Shown here: positions 37,407-47,473 of the stretch, in pieces | Numbering within the stretch: position 1 is the stretch's first letter | Layout of the letters: every line of letters begins with the position of its first letter | NCBI GenBank assembly: GCA_937141405.1 | Contig: CAKZQQ010000003.1 | Location: 124,001-188,000 of the forward strand | Reading direction: 5' to 3' | Length of the DNA stretch: 64,000 bases | Source: an uncultured Campylobacterota bacterium | GTDB lineage: Bacteria > Campylobacterota > Campylobacteria > Campylobacterales > Sulfurovaceae | Notes under the pieces: model-generated | The model's database searches: none | What the model saw: only the letters and a program-made list of their open reading frames with translations | Told to the model about the DNA's origin: nothing | Position numbers and translations under genes: made by a program

Positions 37407-38621
37407 ATGATGGAAACTGTAGCAAAAAAAAGCAGTACAATCAAAGAGTTTATAAGATCAATACCTATTAATAAAATAGGCGTAAAGGATCTTCTAAATT
37501 TTGAAAAAAGCCCTCTCAATTTGTTTTTGGCGGCTTTGACTTTAGTATTTTTGGGGCTTTTTGTCGTAGGTGTCTTGTTCTATCTTTTGCATGGACATCA
37601 CGCATATAATGTAACACGAGAGCATCCTTGGGGATTGCTTATAGCGGTATATATCTTTTTCGTTGTAAGCTCAACGGGGCTTTGTATCGTAGGGTCACTC
37701 GGTGATGTATTTGGTTTTAAAGACTATATGGCGATATCAAAAAGAGCAATTTTTGGCTCTATCGTAACGATTGTTGCCGGTTTTGTTGTTATCGCTTTTG
37801 AAATCGGCCACCCTATTACGATGATGATATATAATGTCCTCACCCCAGGACTTACAAGTGCGATATGGTGGATGGGTACACTTTATGGGCTCTATCTCAC
37901 ATTTATGATTATCGAATTTGTTTTCCTTTTGAAGAACGATATGAAAAGTGCAAAAACATTTGGGCTTATAGGTCTTTTAGTGGGTCTTGCCGCGCACTCA
38001 AATCTTGGTGGTGTTTTTGGATTTTTAAATGCCAGAACGATCTCAAACGGTGTTTTTTATCCGACATACTTTATCTTGACCGCGTTTATCACGGGAGTCT
38101 TTATAGCATATATAATGATGGGCTTTCGATATAAACTGAGTTTTCCAAAAGAGATACAAACGATGCTAGGCGGACTTGCAAAGATACAAGCACTTTTGAT
38201 ATCTATCCTTATATTTTTCGTTACATGGAAATTTTTAACGGATGTCTATGGCGGTATGCCAAATCGTGCAGAAGTTGCTGAGCATATTCTTGGTTCTTGG
38301 ACATTTTGGGCAGAGGTAATTTTGGCGATGCTTATCCCATTGACTATCATACTTGCTTCCAAGGCAAGTGCATATAAGGCAATCTTCTTTGCTTCACTTA
38401 GTGGTATGGTAGGGATATTCTTTATGCGTTATAACCTCGTGCACGATACACAGCTAAAACCGCTTCAAGAGATGAAGATACGAGAGTATCAGCTTCCCCC
38501 TGAGTGGATACACTATTTTCCAAGTGCAACTGAGATTATGATATCCTTAGGTGGTCTTGGATTGTGCTTAGCACTCTATTATGTAGGTACAAAACTTTTT
38601 AGTCTCGATACAGAACACTAA
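37407..38621 (+). CDS. psrC: NrfD/PsrC-like membrane subunit
   Basis: 404 residues with about nine membrane helices and the pattern of the NrfD/PsrC quinone-binding family (segments with SPLNLFLAALTLVFLG, STGLCIVGSLGDVFG and WWMGTLYGLYLTFM). It should anchor the complex in the membrane and exchange electrons with quinone. The ATG has GGGGGAG upstream and lies seven bases after psrB. The short gap and the order A-B-C are those of polysulfide reductase operons. Confidence 0.88.
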   Translation: MMETVAKKSSTIKEFIRSIPINKIGVKDLLNFEKSPLNLFLAALTLVFLGLFVVGVLFYLLHGHHAYNVTREHPWGLLIAVYIFFVVSSTGLCIVGSLGDVFGFKDYMAISKRAIFGSIVTIVAGFVVIAFEIGHPITMMIYNVLTPGLTSAIWWMGTLYGLYLTFMIIEFVFLLKNDMKSAKTFGLIGLLVGLAAHSNLGGVFGFLNARTISNGVFYPTYFILTAFITGVFIAYIMMGFRYKLSFPKEIQTMLGGLAKIQALLISILIFFVTWKFLTDVYGGMPNRAEVAEHILGSWTFWAEVILAMLIPLTIILASKASAYKAIFFASLSGMVGIFFMRYNLVHDTQLKPLQEMKIREYQLPPEWIHYFPSATEIMISLGGLGLCLALYYVGTKLFSLDTEH

Positions 38622-38688
38622 AATAGCTTCCGCCTTTAGATTGTTTATACTTTTTTGGTATTATTGCACAATCTTTTAAGGCGGGACT

Positions 38689-38916
38689 ATGAAGAAAGAA
38701 CTCTCAATATTTATAATACTATTTCTATTTTTAAGCATTGCGGTGCATTTTGAAGCATGGATGTCGCACCCGATCGATCAGATAAAAGCACTTCCGCAGG
38801 GTGGAGCATTAGGACTTGGCGAGTGGCACCCGCTTGTTTTTACATTTTTGGCTTATCTTGTTGCGTGGGCGTTTCGATTGATAGGAAGAGGAGCTAAAAA
38901 AATTTTTGGAAAGTGA
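38689..38916 (+). CDS. Small two-helix membrane protein, function unknown
   Basis: 75 residues with two predicted membrane helices (about 5-23 and 48-63) separated by a Pro/Gly-rich loop (SHPIDQIKALPQGGALG), and a basic tail. I do not recognise the family. It has AAGGCGGG eight bases before its ATG and lies 67 bases after psrC, so it could be co-transcribed, but a separate promoter cannot be excluded. A bidirectional terminator covers its stop. Confidence 0.6.
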   Translation: MKKELSIFIILFLFLSIAVHFEAWMSHPIDQIKALPQGGALGLGEWHPLVFTFLAYLVAWAFRLIGRGAKKIFGK

Positions 38917-38938
38917 TGCCTCTTAAAGAGGAATCACT
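38912..38938. terminator. Bidirectional terminator between the small membrane gene and nifU
   Basis: AGTGATGCCTCTT (38912-38924) and AAGAGGAATCACT (38926-38938) form a 13-base arm pair with one mismatch around a single A. It contains both stop codons. A T-rich tail follows on the minus strand. Confidence 0.8.
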
Positions 38939-39885
38939 CTAATATTTTGATCGAGTTTTTCTCGTAGAATATTTTCTATAGCAAAAAGCGTGCCTGTATT
39001 TGAGCTCGCACAACCGCTACATGCACCGAGGTATTTGATGTAAATATCAAAGTTGGAACCATTCTCTTTGATGTCAAGTATCTCAACATTCCCGCCATCC
39101 ATCACAAGCATTTGTCGGATATTGTCATCTATGATTCTCTCAACTGCTTTGAGTTTTTGCACAACGGTCATCTGCGCGAAATCTACATCCTCCGCTGTTT
39201 GGGAGCTAGCAAGCACTTTCTCTTTTTCATACTCGGCCAATAGGTCAACAAGATAGATGTCTTTCTTCTCATGCCCTCCTGGTCTGATACAGGATTTACA
39301 AAATGCTCCTGCTTTGGTGTAGTCTGTTATCTGCTCGATAGTGGTAAGATCATTGAGTCTGATGACCTCTTTAAGCGTTGAAAGAGAGATGCGCGCGCAT
39401 TCACATACGATAATGTCGTGCTCAAAGCTCTCCATCTCGACACCTTTGTATTGTGCTGCTGCTTTTTTGATGACATCATAGGCCATAACAGAGCAGTGCA
39501 TTTTTTGAGGTGGCACGGCAGGAACATCAGGGGTGTCACGCATCGCTTTTTCGACATCGATATTGGTGATTTTGACTGCCTCATCAACAGTTTTTCCTTT
39601 GCACAGATCGGCCATCGTATCACTACTGGCTATGGCTGTTCCGCATCCAAAACTTTTAAATTTTGATTCTAGTATGATGTCGCTTTTTGGATCAACCGCC
39701 CAGTAGAGTCTCACAGCATCGCCACAACTCTCAGCGCCAAAGTCAGCAACGATAAGTTTCGCCCCCATTGCTTCGGCTTGCTCCTCTGTGATCTCTCCCA
39801 TATTTTGGGGATTGTTCATAAGTTCCGTTACTTTTTGGCTATACTCATCCCAGATAGTACCGCCTATTAAACTGTCTATTCCCAT
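38923..39885 (-). CDS. nifU: Three-domain iron-sulfur scaffold NifU
   Basis: 320 residues. The N-terminal IscU-like domain has the three ligand Cys in ESCGDAVRLY, FGCGTAIASSD and HCSVMAYDVIKKA. The central BFD-type [2Fe-2S] domain has VCECARIS and CKSCIRPGG. The C-terminal Nfu domain has CSGCASS. This full-length NifU is the general FeS assembly protein of Campylobacterota (NIF-type system), which lack ISC, and is not proof of nitrogen fixation. It follows nifS by 12 bases. Confidence 0.95.
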   Translation of the reverse strand: MGIDSLIGGTIWDEYSQKVTELMNNPQNMGEITEEQAEAMGAKLIVADFGAESCGDAVRLYWAVDPKSDIILESKFKSFGCGTAIASSDTMADLCKGKTVDEAVKITNIDVEKAMRDTPDVPAVPPQKMHCSVMAYDVIKKAAAQYKGVEMESFEHDIIVCECARISLSTLKEVIRLNDLTTIEQITDYTKAGAFCKSCIRPGGHEKKDIYLVDLLAEYEKEKVLASSQTAEDVDFAQMTVVQKLKAVERIIDDNIRQMLVMDGGNVEILDIKENGSNFDIYIKYLGACSGCASSNTGTLFAIENILREKLDQNIRVIPL

Positions 39886-39897
39886 CCTCTTGTCCTT

Positions 39898-41112
<1,215 letters not shown>

Positions 41113-41113
41113 T

Positions 41114-41140
41114 TAAATAAGACAATTTTTATCTTATTTA
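41114..41140. promoter_or_regulatory. Palindrome in the nifS promoter region, candidate operator
   Basis: TAAATAAGA-N9-TCTTATTTA is a perfect 9-base inverted repeat, 23 bases before the nifS start on the minus strand and overlapping the likely -10. No known regulator site was identified; an iron or FeS regulator such as Fur is a candidate because nifSU is iron-related. Confidence 0.5.
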
Positions 41141-41211
41141 GCCATATTACATTAATTATTCTTAAAGTTTTATAAAGATGCAATTAAGAAGAGTATTATA
41201 CCCGCACACCA

Positions 41212-41799
41212 TTAAAAGTTCGAAGGCGTGTGTGTATTGATGAGATTATAAAACTCACTCCTCGTTCTTTTATCACTCTTAAAAAGACCCCGAAGTGCTG
41301 AGCTGACCGTTGTTGAGTTTATCTTCTCGACGCCTCGCATCTCCATACACATATGCCTTGCGTGCACCACAACGGCGACACCTTTTGGCTTGATGACTTC
41401 ACTGATTGCATCGGCGATTTGCTCTGTAAGTTGCTCTTGAATCTGCAAGCGTCTTGCAAATATATTGACAATTCTCGGTATCTTTGAGAGCCCGACCACT
41501 TTTCCGTCAGGGATATAAGCCACATGCACTCTTCCGATGATAGGAAGCATATGGTGCTCGCACAAAGAGTAGAATTCGATATCTCTTACAAGAACCATCT
41601 CATCATTACTCGTAGTAAAAAGCGCCTGATTTAGCACCTCTTTTGGGTTCTCATGATAACCGCTTGTTAAAAACTCTAGAGATTTTGCAACGCGCATCGG
41701 GGTCTTTTCAAGCCCCTCTCTGCTATTATCTTCGCCCAAAAGCTCAAGTATCTCTTGAGTATTTTTTGCAATCTTGTTTAATTTCTCTTCATTTGTCAT
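41212..41799 (-). CDS. folE: GTP cyclohydrolase I
   Basis: 195 residues from the ATG at 41799, the usual start in this family ([10 protein letters not shown]); a TTG at 41832 would add 11 residues that are not conserved in the family. The zinc ligands are in LCEHHMLP and [11 protein letters not shown], and the catalytic loop [18 protein letters not shown] is present. The enzyme makes dihydroneopterin triphosphate, the first step in folate and pterin synthesis. It stands alone upstream of the nifSU operon, on the same strand. Confidence 0.94.
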   Translation of the reverse strand: MTNEEKLNKIAKNTQEILELLGEDNSREGLEKTPMRVAKSLEFLTSGYHENPKEVLNQALFTTSNDEMVLVRDIEFYSLCEHHMLPIIGRVHVAYIPDGKVVGLSKIPRIVNIFARRLQIQEQLTEQIADAISEVIKPKGVAVVVHARHMCMEMRGVEKINSTTVSSALRGLFKSDKRTRSEFYNLINTHTPSNF

Positions 41800-41944
41800 T
41801 GCAACTCGCTTTACTTTTTTAGATTGTATCAAAAAAGTGTAAGATTATTATAATGACTTTATATTGCATTGCATCTTTTTGTATACTTTAATGTTTACCA
41901 GATTTCCTAGATAAAAATCGTATACACAAGAGAGCATTCATAAA

Positions 41945-42787
41945 TCATTCCATGTAGAGTTTTGTACCGAGGTTGGCTATGCCACACGAATATATCTTGC
42001 TTGTGATGATACCGTCTAGATTGCAGCTTGCATACTCCTTGGCATTTTCTTTGTGGATGCCGCCGGAAGCGAGTATCTTGATGTGAGGATAGTTTGCATC
42101 TCGTGCGGCAATGATCTTCTTGAGCTCTTCAATGCTGATTTTATCTGTTTGTAAAACATCAGCGCCATGCTCCATGAGATTAAGAGCATCTTCGTAGGAT
42201 TCGGTTTCAATAGCTACTTTTTTTTCAGGCACTTTAATCTTAAAATTTTTTATCTCTTTGTAGAAATTTTCAGTATTGTCATAAGCAGCTCTGTGGTGAT
42301 TAAAAAAGAGGATAGTTTCACTTAGATTGAGTCTGTGTGGGAGTGCACCACCCGTGATAACGGATTTTATGCAGAATTTTTTAGCAAAAGGAAATGTTTT
42401 TCTTGTTGTGAGTAATTCACATTTTTGATTGAGCGTGCGAATTTGAGCAAGCATTTCATCTGTATAGGTTGCTATCTTGCAACTATACTCTAGGAGGATT
42501 TGCGCGCTCCTCCATGCTTTGTGAATATCATTATAATCGCCCTCAAAAGAGAGCAGCACATCCCCTTTTTTGGCATGCTGTTTTGAGCTTAAAAAAGATA
42601 AAACTTTACATCCTAAAAGCTCAGCTATTCTTGCGGCTTCTTCAGAGCAAGAGACGAGAATCTCATCTCTAGTATAGATATCAAGTCTCGCTTTTTTACC
42701 GCTAATCTCTTGAATGTGTGTGGTTAGATCATAAAAAGGGGTATCCTCTTGTATATATCTCCAAAGCTCATCGTCGCTAAAATTCAT
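41945..42787 (-). CDS. modD: ModD, NadC-like phosphoribosyltransferase of molybdenum operons
   Basis: 280 residues from the ATG at 42787, preceded by AAAGGAA on the minus strand; an upstream in-frame ATG at 42838 lies within the globin gene. The protein has the quinolinate phosphoribosyltransferase fold (start DDELWRYIQEDTPFYDLTT, then LLEYSCKIATYTDEML, TRKTFPFAKKF, and ILASGGIHKENAKEYA). ModD is a NadC paralogue encoded in molybdenum-transport operons of many bacteria; its own function is not established. Here it ends the ModE-preceded TonB/ABC operon. Confidence 0.82.
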   Translation of the reverse strand: MNFSDDELWRYIQEDTPFYDLTTHIQEISGKKARLDIYTRDEILVSCSEEAARIAELLGCKVLSFLSSKQHAKKGDVLLSFEGDYNDIHKAWRSAQILLEYSCKIATYTDEMLAQIRTLNQKCELLTTRKTFPFAKKFCIKSVITGGALPHRLNLSETILFFNHHRAAYDNTENFYKEIKNFKIKVPEKKVAIETESYEDALNLMEHGADVLQTDKISIEELKKIIAARDANYPHIKILASGGIHKENAKEYASCNLDGIITSKIYSCGIANLGTKLYME

Positions 42788-42797
42788 ATCATTCCTT

Positions 42798-43346
42798 TTA
42801 CTGTTCTTTGTCGTATGGCACTCTTTTTGGTGACTCAAATGTGGTTCTACGATTGATCATGCGAATAGAAAGTGCCTCTATCCAGTCCCAAAAAGGTTGT
42901 CTATATTCTATCGGAAAATCTATATCTTTAAGAACTTTTTTAAATACTTGTAGCCATATCTCTCTATCTTTTTCGTCAATCGTCGCTACAAAATGTCTGC
43001 TTCTAAGATGGGGTTCGCCATGCTTGTCTGTAAAAATAGTATCACCGCCTAAAGCTTGGACATAAAAATCAGCGGCTTTTTCTACAGTCTCATCAAACTT
43101 TGCCTTATCGGTCGGAAAAAGTCTACCGATTTTAGTTTTTGCAAGTAGGTCGTGATGATACTTTACCATATAGCGTATCTTCTCTTCGCCTAAAACCTTA
43201 TAGAGCTCTTTGGGCGGGAATCGTACTTCAGGGTAGATGAAGTCTATAAAAGCTTGAGGGCCTTTGAAATTTTTATCCGTAAAGCTTGGATGATGATTTT
43301 TATTCTCTTTGTCTGATAATTGTGAAAATGTGTTAATGCAATTCAT
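42798..43346 (-). CDS. Truncated (2/2) haemoglobin-like globin
   Basis: 182 residues from the ATG at 43346, with 1-base overlap of the upstream stop (TAATG). Residues about 45-150 show the truncated-haemoglobin pattern: LYKVLGEEKIRYMVKYHHDLLAKTKIGRLFP, then AADFYVQALGGDTIFTDKHGEPHLRSRHFVATIDEKDREIW, including the His region expected at the haem proximal site (LRSRHF). Such globins bind O2 or NO. The N-terminal 40 residues and the C-terminal tail are extra. Its position in a molybdenum-related operon is unusual and may mean O2/NO protection or redox handling of a metal ligand. Confidence 0.78.
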   Translation of the reverse strand: MNCINTFSQLSDKENKNHHPSFTDKNFKGPQAFIDFIYPEVRFPPKELYKVLGEEKIRYMVKYHHDLLAKTKIGRLFPTDKAKFDETVEKAADFYVQALGGDTIFTDKHGEPHLRSRHFVATIDEKDREIWLQVFKKVLKDIDFPIEYRQPFWDWIEALSIRMINRRTTFESPKRVPYDKEQ

Positions 43347-44152
43347 TATTTGTTTACCTCCCAAGAGACAAGCGCCCATCGTATGTAGCTTGCCTCTTTT
43401 TTGAATTTATATATTGTATTATAGTACTCTTTTAAGATAATTTTCTCCTCGTCGCTCAGTGTTCCCAGGCTCCACTCCACTTTTTCTACGAATTCATCAT
43501 CACCTTTGCTTAAAAACTTTTTGTTTTCAGCGGGTAAGAAATCCACAGTAGCATAGATTCCCATCGAGTGGAGGATGTTGACAAGATATATATAGTCCGG
43601 CCTTGGTATGATCTCTCGTTTTAGCTGTGCTAAGATATCATTTTCTACGAAGCTACCACCGGCTTTGAAGGAGATGTAGATGCGTTTATTTGCCTTATCA
43701 TTGAGTTTCAATAGCGCTTTTTTGATATCTTTAACCTCCATCGATCGTGAGGCAACGATGATATCGCACTCTGGAATATCGCTCCAGTCATCTTCCCATG
43801 ACTTGTGTACGGGAGTAATGTTTTTGATGCCTCTCTCCTCACAGTTACTTTTCAAAAACTCGAGCATCCCTGAAGAGTAATCGAGCCCATACACTGCATC
43901 AAGATGTGGAGCTGCCTCTAAAGCAATTGTTCCGGGACCACAGCCGACATCAAGGAGACTCTTGGCACCCTCAAAGTTTATTTTACTAACAAACTCTTTT
44001 GGGTAGCTACTTGTTTGAACATTCTCATTGAAATTTTTAGCTCTCTTGTTCCAATCTTCCCCGCTCTTTCCTTTGAAGGTAGAGTTTGTTTTTTGCTCTT
44101 GATAAAGTTTTGCAAAATCGATAGACTCCAAATTTGTTTTAATTAACCCCAT
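43346..44152 (-). CDS. SAM-dependent methyltransferase
   Basis: 268 residues with a class I methyltransferase fold. Motif I is SLLDVGCGPGTIALEA (about 66-81), followed by VYGLDYSSGMLEF and CDIIVASRSMEV. It has no recognised target. It lies between the ABC ATPase and the globin, in the same operon (1-base overlap with the globin). In metal uptake operons such enzymes sometimes modify a small-molecule ligand, but no direct evidence is seen here. Confidence 0.8.
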   Translation of the reverse strand: MGLIKTNLESIDFAKLYQEQKTNSTFKGKSGEDWNKRAKNFNENVQTSSYPKEFVSKINFEGAKSLLDVGCGPGTIALEAAPHLDAVYGLDYSSGMLEFLKSNCEERGIKNITPVHKSWEDDWSDIPECDIIVASRSMEVKDIKKALLKLNDKANKRIYISFKAGGSFVENDILAQLKREIIPRPDYIYLVNILHSMGIYATVDFLPAENKKFLSKGDDEFVEKVEWSLGTLSDEEKIILKEYYNTIYKFKKEASYIRWALVSWEVNK

Positions 44153-44161
44153 AGTATCTCC

Positions 44162-44920
44162 TTAAAATGTTGGTATACAAAATTTGTACCCGTTTTTTTG
44201 AATGATCTCAACATCAACTCCATAGAGCGCCTCTATGCTTTTCTCGTTGAGCTCTTCGAGCAATCCGTCTTTGAAGATGCTTCCGTCTTTGATCATTGTG
44301 ATTCTATTTGAAGCATATAAGGCATGATCGGGATAATGTGTCGTCTTTAAAAATGTATATCCTTCTTTTTGAAAATCTTTTAAGAGTTTGAGAAACTTTA
44401 TCTGATTTCCATAGTCAAGTCCGTTGATAGGCTCGTCCATAAATATTATTTTAGCATCTTGTGCGATTGCTCTTGCTATAAAGACAAGCTGTCGCTCTCC
44501 TCCACTTATTTTGGAGTATATCTTCTGCGTAAAGCTTTCCATGCCAACTCTTTTTAGGGAGTTTAGGGCGATATCTTTGTCTTCTTGTGAATATTTGGAA
44601 AAAAGTCCAATATGCGGTAATCGCCCCATAAGCACGACATCAAAAACCGTGTAATCAAAAGGTATCTTGTGTACCTGCGGGATATAGGCTATGAGTTTTG
44701 CTATATCTTTTCTACTATATGATTTTAGGTCTTTGCCGTAAAGTTTTATCTCACCACTGCTTTTGCAGATCCCAAGAAGAATCTTAAGCAGTGTAGTTTT
44801 TCCACACCCATTTTTACCGAGCAAAGAGAGGATGTCGCCATCTTTCAGATAGAAATCAACGCCCTTTAGCACCTCTTTTTTGCCATACGAAAAGGAGATA
44901 TTTTTTGCTTCTAGTATCAT
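44162..44920 (-). CDS. FecE/BtuD-type ABC ATPase
   Basis: 252 residues. Walker A LLGKNGCGKTTLL, Q-loop IPQVH, signature ISGGERQLVFIARAIAQ and Walker B IIFMDEPINGLD with H-loop TTHYPDHAL identify an ABC ATPase of the iron-siderophore/vitamin B12/MolC family. It overlaps the permease gene by four bases, so the two are made together. Transport substrate is inferred from the operon and its ModE sites, not from this sequence. Confidence 0.93.
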   Translation of the reverse strand: MILEAKNISFSYGKKEVLKGVDFYLKDGDILSLLGKNGCGKTTLLKILLGICKSSGEIKLYGKDLKSYSRKDIAKLIAYIPQVHKIPFDYTVFDVVLMGRLPHIGLFSKYSQEDKDIALNSLKRVGMESFTQKIYSKISGGERQLVFIARAIAQDAKIIFMDEPINGLDYGNQIKFLKLLKDFQKEGYTFLKTTHYPDHALYASNRITMIKDGSIFKDGLLEELNEKSIEALYGVDVEIIQKNGYKFCIPTF

Positions 44921-45930
44921 CGTATGCTCCTATTCGCATTGTGCAGTGCGATGATAAAGATCGGGATGCCGATGAGGGCTGTGAGTATCCCGATTGGCAC
45001 TTCAAAGCTAAAGAGGACTCTTGCCATGCTATCGACACTCAAGAGAAAGAGCGCGCCGATTAAAGCACTTGCAAATACCACTTTTGTATTTTCGGCACCG
45101 AAAATCATCCTAGTAATATGAGGAATGATCAGCCCAACCCAGCCAATGATTCCTGCCATGACGACACTAAGTGCACTGATGAGTGTCGCAAGGAAGATGA
45201 TGCTTAACTTGATAGCAACGATATTGACACCTAGTGCTTTTGCCTCTTCATCTCCCATAGAGAGTGCATTGAGGTATTTTGAGAGAGAGATAATCCCCAA
45301 AATTCCTAAAATCATCGGTGTTGCTACCCAGCCTATCATGTTAAAATCTCCATAGGAGAGACTTCCCATGAGCCAGTAGGTGATAGCCGGAAGTTTATCA
45401 TCCGGATCGGCAGTGTATTTGACGATGGACAAAAGTGCGCCAAAGAGTGAGCTACTGATGATACCTCCAAGGACAAGCATAATCATCGAATCAGACCTCT
45501 TTGCATATATAAGCGAGATAACAAGCGCAATGCTAACTGCGATAAAGCCAAAAGTGAATGTAAATATGTTGATCCAAAACCAGCTTACTCCAAGCAAGAT
45601 ACCAAGGGCAGCTCCAAACGAAGCACCCGATAAAACACCTAAGACACCGGGAGAGACGAGCGGGTTAACAAAGATTGCTTGAAAGGCGCTTCCTGCAACA
45701 GCCAAGGAGGCACCAATTAAGAGTGCCAAGACGATACGGGGGAGTCTGATCTCTTTTATGATGTTCCTGATAGTCTCGTACTGATCAAAATCCACAGGCG
45801 TAGCGCTAAAGGTATTTTGAAATAGGAGCCAATATTGATGTAAACTTATAGGGTATTTGCCTATAAAAAGTGACGCATTGATCACAACAAAGAGGGCAAC
45901 TAAAAGGAGAATAATCTTTATCTTATACAT
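44917..45930 (-). CDS. FecCD/BtuC-type ABC permease
   Basis: 337 residues with ten membrane helices and the FecCD signature, e.g. IRLPRIVLALLIGASLAVAGSAFQAIFVNPLVSPG, VSIALVISLIYAKRSDS and the G(I/L)IIPHITRM motif (WVGLIIPHITRMIFG). It forms the inner membrane channel for the periplasmic-binding-protein-dependent uptake. The best functional guess, a MolB-like molybdate/tungstate permease, comes from the two upstream ModE boxes and modD. Confidence 0.92.
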   Translation of the reverse strand: MYKIKIILLLVALFVVINASLFIGKYPISLHQYWLLFQNTFSATPVDFDQYETIRNIIKEIRLPRIVLALLIGASLAVAGSAFQAIFVNPLVSPGVLGVLSGASFGAALGILLGVSWFWINIFTFTFGFIAVSIALVISLIYAKRSDSMIMLVLGGIISSSLFGALLSIVKYTADPDDKLPAITYWLMGSLSYGDFNMIGWVATPMILGILGIISLSKYLNALSMGDEEAKALGVNIVAIKLSIIFLATLISALSVVMAGIIGWVGLIIPHITRMIFGAENTKVVFASALIGALFLLSVDSMARVLFSFEVPIGILTALIGIPIFIIALHNANRSIR

Positions 45931-45933
45931 ACG

Positions 45934-46935
45934 CTATCGTCCTAATATTCGCGTTATCTCATCATCATTCAAATCGATGTTGAGATAGAGTTTATAAAAA
46001 CTCTTTGCGCTCTGTTTGATATCTACTTTTGTCATCTCGGGATGCAAAATATTTGCAAGCCATTGATATCCTAGTATCTTCATAAAAGATGGAGGTCTAT
46101 CAAACCAATTAAAAGGCTCATTTGGGATGAGATAGATACTTTTGTTTTTTACCGCGCGGAGTGTTTTCCATTTTGCACTTTGGTATATTGTATCGTAAAA
46201 TGTTTTTTCAAAGACCAAGATTATATCCGGATCGTAAGTCGCCAATTGCTCAAAATTGATAGCCTCTTTCCCATACATCGTCTTTTGCTCACATTGATGA
46301 ACATTTATGCCTCCGGCGAGGTTGATGAGCTCAGTATGCAAAGAGTTGTTGCACTCAGTCTCTAGTCCCGTGAGTCCTTGGGCGTAATAGACTCTAGGTT
46401 TTTTCTCAAGTCCCATAAGCTCTTGAGCACCCTCAAGTCGTTTCTTTGCATCAAGCGTAAGCTCTTTTGCTCTTTGCTCTTTGCCGGTTATTTTTCCTAG
46501 GTACTCAAAGGAATTTACAATCTCTTGGAGAGAGGTGGATTTTATATAAAAAATTGTTATTTTTGCATCTCCAAATATGGAGAGCATTTTCTTTTCGATT
46601 TGTTTAATATTATCGGGCAGGATGATGATGTCAGGGTTGACCTTGAGAATCATCTCGGCATTGGGTATCTTGCCTTGCCCAAACCAGCCTCCAAGAACAG
46701 GGAGATCGCAGATTTTTTTATCTATGTATTTTCGCTCCTTCTTATTAAAAGGAAAGTTAAGGCCTGCGATCTTATCTTTATCGATGGCATACAAGGAGTA
46801 AAGAGCGATGGGGCTCGAAGAGTATATCTTCGTAACATTATCATCGATTGCAACTGTGCGTCCAAGCATATCCTTGACATTTTGCGCGCAGAGTTCAAAA
46901 GTGATGATGAGACAGAGAAAGATTATTTTTTTCAT
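45934..46935 (-). CDS. BtuF/FecB-type substrate-binding protein, copy 1
   Basis: 333 residues from the ATG at 46935 (MKKIIFLCLI signal); four bases overlap the upstream gene (ATGA). Periplasmic-binding fold of the TroA/BtuF type with motifs GLNFPFNKKERKYIDKK, NPDIIILPDNI and PFNWFDRPPSFMKILGYQWLA. It is clearly related to the first gene of the operon (copy 2), sharing ECN/D-S-LHTELINLAGG, YDPDIILV and the PFNW-RPPSFMK motif. The ligand is unknown; the copies may serve different substrates. Confidence 0.88.
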   Translation of the reverse strand: MKKIIFLCLIITFELCAQNVKDMLGRTVAIDDNVTKIYSSSPIALYSLYAIDKDKIAGLNFPFNKKERKYIDKKICDLPVLGGWFGQGKIPNAEMILKVNPDIIILPDNIKQIEKKMLSIFGDAKITIFYIKSTSLQEIVNSFEYLGKITGKEQRAKELTLDAKKRLEGAQELMGLEKKPRVYYAQGLTGLETECNNSLHTELINLAGGINVHQCEQKTMYGKEAINFEQLATYDPDIILVFEKTFYDTIYQSAKWKTLRAVKNKSIYLIPNEPFNWFDRPPSFMKILGYQWLANILHPEMTKVDIKQSAKSFYKLYLNIDLNDDEITRILGR

Positions 46936-47459
46936 GAGTATCTCCATGTTTTTATCTGCATCCGCCACATATTTTTTGGTGCAAAAGCTTTCCATTCGGG
47001 ACGCTCTAAGATCATATTTATAATCTTGGTTATCTCATAATCATTTTCTGATGCTATCTTTTCCAAAGTGCTTTGCATATCGCATTTATATATCTTCTTT
47101 TGTAGCAATATAGGAACCATCGTTGCTTTATCGACTTCAAAAAAATCGCAAATCTCTTGCAGAGATTTTTTCTTGAGAGCATTTGGAAGCAACTCGGAGG
47201 TGCAAGTATGAGCATACTCCTTTTGGAGTGCCATATGATATATCTGCTTGAAAAGTCGTACAAGCCATCTGCGCATCAAAAAAATATGAATAGGCAGAGT
47301 GATTGCAAAAATGATACCCGCATAGTAATGCCACGATACTACCTCAAGATCGTATCCGAGCATTTTATTGATCGTAGCGGTAGTTATAACCGCAATGACA
47401 CAAGAGAGCATCAAGACGATAGTCGCGGCTTTAAGTATGATTGTAGTTTTGCTATCCAT
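46932..47459 (-). CDS. Small membrane protein with two helices and a soluble domain (DUF4405-like)
   Basis: 175 residues. Two membrane helices (about 8-29 and 44-64), the second with His in SWHYYAGIIFAITLPIHIFL, resemble the haem-binding DUF4405 helix pair, followed by a basic patch (MRRWLVRLFKQ) and a soluble C-terminus with an EICDFFEVDKATMVPILLQKKIY stretch. I do not recognise the C-terminal domain. It lies between the TonB receptor and the binding protein. It could be a haem-linked electron donor for reductive release of metal, but that is a guess. Confidence 0.55.
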   Translation of the reverse strand: MDSKTTIILKAATIVLMLSCVIAVITTATINKMLGYDLEVVSWHYYAGIIFAITLPIHIFLMRRWLVRLFKQIYHMALQKEYAHTCTSELLPNALKKKSLQEICDFFEVDKATMVPILLQKKIYKCDMQSTLEKIASENDYEITKIINMILERPEWKAFAPKNMWRMQIKTWRYS

Positions 47460-47473
47460 CTTTTTTCCTTATT

